Assembly: GCA_910587325.1 (NCBI GenBank)
Contig: CAJUKB010000041.1
Location: forward strand, 1-5,850
Direction of reading: 5' to 3'
DNA length: 5,850 bases
Source of the DNA: an uncultured Bacilli bacterium
GTDB taxonomy: Bacteria > Bacillota_I > Bacilli_A > RF39 > UBA660
Below the pieces are notes generated by a model, which was not told where the DNA came from, did not search any database, and was given only the letters and a program-made list of their open reading frames with translations. Numbering within the stretch: position 1 is the stretch's first letter; every line of letters begins with the position of its first letter. The position numbers and the translations under genes are program-made. Of the stretch, positions 4,340 through 5,850 are shown one piece after another.

Positions 4340-5731
4340 ATGTCTTTAGATAGTATTAAAAAATACGGTCGTATTCACATGATTGGTATTGGTGGAGTAA
4401 GTATGAGTGGTCTTGCTGAACTTTTAACCGATAGCAAACTTATCGTCACTGGTAGTGATATAAAAGAAAGTGAAAATACACGCCATTTACAAGAATTAGG
4501 ATTGGAAATTACAATTGGTTCGAATAAAGAAATGGTAGAAAATGCAGATTTAATTGTCTATACTGCAGCTATACCAAAAACAGATATTGAATATTGTTAT
4601 GCCAAAGATTTAAACAAAAAAATGATGGAACGAAGCGAATTTTTAGGGGAAATTACAAAATGTTTTAAAGAGTGTATATGTATTAGTGGAACACATGGAA
4701 AAACGACTACCACTTCCATGATTTCTTTGGTATTCTTAACGGCTAATCTAGACCCTACTATCGAAGTAGGAGCTTATTTGAAGCCAATTAAAGGAAATAA
4801 CAAAACAGGTTATAGTGAATATTTTATATTAGAATCTTGTGAATACGTAGATTCTTTCTTACAATTTCATCCACATACAGAAATTATTTTAAATATTGAT
4901 AATGACCATTTAGACTATTTTAAAAACATTGAAAACATCAAAAAATCTTTTCTAGCATTCACAAATAAGCTAGATGAAACAGGCACTATTATTGCCAATT
5001 TAGATGATGAAAATACGAAAGAAGTATTAGAAAAAGCAAATCATTTTAAAATTACTTATGGAATAAATAACGAAAATGCCGATTTTCAAGCAAAAAATAT
5101 TGTCTTAAATACTTATGGCTACCCTACTTTTGATTGTTATAAAAACAATGAATACTATGGCACTTATACTTTAAATGTATATGGAAGTCATAACATTTTA
5201 AATGCACTTGCAACTATTGCTACAAGTGATTTATATAAAATTCCAAAAGAATATATAAAAAATGGTTTAAAAAACTTTACAGGAGCCAATCGTCGTTTTG
5301 AAAAAATTGGTGAATATAAAGGAATTCCTGTTATTGACGATTATGCTCATCATCCAACCGAAATTAAAACCACTTTAAAATGTTGTAGAGATATTCCTCA
5401 TAACACTACATGGGCTATATTTGAACCACATACTTATTCTAGAACTAAGGCTCATTTAGAAGAATTTGCAGATGTATTAAAAGAATTTGACCACGTTATC
5501 ATAACGGATATCTATGCAGCAAGAGAAATAAACGAAGACAACATTTCTTCTCTAGATTTAGTAACATTAATTCAAGAAGAAAATCCGAAATGTATTTATT
5601 TAGAGCATTACGAAGAAATTGTTTCTTATTTAAAAGAAAGAGTTCATAAAGGGGATATTATTATTACCATTGGAGCAGGAACGATTAACCAAGTGGGATA
5701 TGCATTAATTGAAGAAAACCAAGAATTGTAA
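4340..5731 (+). CDS. murC: UDP-N-acetylmuramate--L-alanine ligase (MurC), 463 aa
   Basis: MurC adds L-alanine to UDP-N-acetylmuramic acid using ATP, the first amino-acid step of cytoplasmic peptidoglycan precursor synthesis. The N-terminal nucleotide-sugar domain carries HMIGIGGVSMSGLAELL (13-29). The central Mur ligase domain has the P-loop GTHGKTTTT (117-125), the MurC-type ESCEYVDSF (165-173) and NIDNDHLDYF (185-194). GSHNILNALA (282-291), FTGANRRFE (313-321), DDYAHHPTEI (333-342) and FEPHTYSRT (361-369) mark the end of the central domain and the C-terminal domain. A closing GAGTIN is at 445-450. The EACEY-like and FxPHxYSRT signatures point to MurC rather than MurD, E or F. Length is normal and no key motif is missing. 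The ATG at 4340 is chosen because AGAGG (4328-4332) sits seven bases before it and the conserved glycine-rich loop follows closely. It stands alone here, divergent from the operon to its left. Confidence 0.97.
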   Translation: MSLDSIKKYGRIHMIGIGGVSMSGLAELLTDSKLIVTGSDIKESENTRHLQELGLEITIGSNKEMVENADLIVYTAAIPKTDIEYCYAKDLNKKMMERSEFLGEITKCFKECICISGTHGKTTTTSMISLVFLTANLDPTIEVGAYLKPIKGNNKTGYSEYFILESCEYVDSFLQFHPHTEIILNIDNDHLDYFKNIENIKKSFLAFTNKLDETGTIIANLDDENTKEVLEKANHFKITYGINNENADFQAKNIVLNTYGYPTFDCYKNNEYYGTYTLNVYGSHNILNALATIATSDLYKIPKEYIKNGLKNFTGANRRFEKIGEYKGIPVIDDYAHHPTEIKTTLKCCRDIPHNTTWAIFEPHTYSRTKAHLEEFADVLKEFDHVIITDIYAAREINEDNISSLDLVTLIQEENPKCIYLEHYEEIVSYLKERVHKGDIIITIGAGTINQVGYALIEENQEL

Positions 5732-5748
5732 CATATTCTTGGTTTTTT
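5715..5748 (+). terminator. murC terminator overlapping the gene's 3' end
   Basis: AAAACCAAGAAT (5715-5726) pairs perfectly over 12 bases with ATTCTTGGTTTT (5735-5746) around an eight-base loop, ending in six T (5743-5748). The stop codon TAA (5729-5731) lies in the loop, and the last sense codons form the 5' arm. Coding and termination signals therefore overlap. Confidence 0.88.
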
Positions 5749-5774
5749 ATTAGGGCAACCGCATAAAAATAAAT

Positions 5775-5818
5775 AAAAATTAGTATTCAGAAGGGATAAC
5801 ATTGAATACTAATTTTTT
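5775..5818. terminator. Second perfect hairpin, bidirectional terminator-like
   Basis: AAAAATTAGTATTCA (5775-5789) pairs over 15 bases without mismatch with TGAATACTAATTTTT (5803-5817), with a 13-base loop. T-runs follow on the plus strand (5813-5818) and on the minus strand (TTTTTATTTATTTTTA). Since murC already has its own terminator, this one most likely serves a minus-strand gene beyond the right edge, or is a backup. No gene is visible from 5732 to the window end. A small structured mobile remnant is an alternative I cannot test. Confidence 0.6.
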
Positions 5819-5850
5819 AATGTTATTCAAATCATGATTATATAAAGTAA

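Noticed and set aside
5749..5790. Terminal inverted repeat of another insertion sequence (AGGGCAACCGCATAAAA)
   Set aside because: No partner end or transposase is in the window, and I cannot match the sequence to a known IS end.

Overview
The window is very AT-rich, bacterial, and uses the standard genetic code: tryptophan is TGG throughout and a TGA stop ends the 335-aa gene. The Shine-Dalgarno sites are purine-rich (GAGG/AGAGGAA type), and a MurC ligase shows a walled cell. Together these suggest a low-GC Bacillota (Clostridia, or a Bacilli/Erysipelotrichia-like lineage) rather than a true mycoplasma. The species cannot be named from the sequence alone.

Layout from left to right. (1) Positions 1-2144 hold a complete-looking IS1634-type (IS4-superfamily, DDE) insertion sequence. 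It carries one intact 576-aa transposase on the minus strand and has imperfect terminal inverted repeats. It lies between two identical 81-bp direct repeats (1-81 and 2064-2144). The best reading is an unusually long target-site duplication, a known property of IS1634-like elements. (2) At 2134-2271 is a tRNA-Ser(GCU) with encoded CCA and a good promoter. The -35 box of this promoter lies in the right-hand repeat and the -10 box lies just beyond it. The element therefore entered between -35 and -10, and the duplication rebuilt the promoter. A strong hairpin terminator follows at 2282-2315. (3) At 4210-2352 on the minus strand is a compact three-gene unit: a 335-aa membrane-anchored protein of unknown function, a 96-aa protein with two membrane segments, and a 184-aa P-loop protein. 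The first two overlap by ATGA, and the second and third are 9 bp apart. The unit starts at a sigma-A-like promoter and ends against the terminator it shares with the tRNA. (4) At 4340-5731 on the plus strand is murC, transcribed divergently from the three-gene unit. It has its own promoter and a terminator that includes its stop codon. (5) The right edge, 5749-5850, has no gene. It carries a perfect 15-bp hairpin with T-tracts on both strands, and an overlapping alternative hairpin.

The two points most worth attention are the insertion with a ~100-bp duplication that preserves a tRNA promoter, and the unrecognised three-gene membrane/P-loop operon beside murC. I see no CRISPR array, toxin-antitoxin pair or recognisable defence system.
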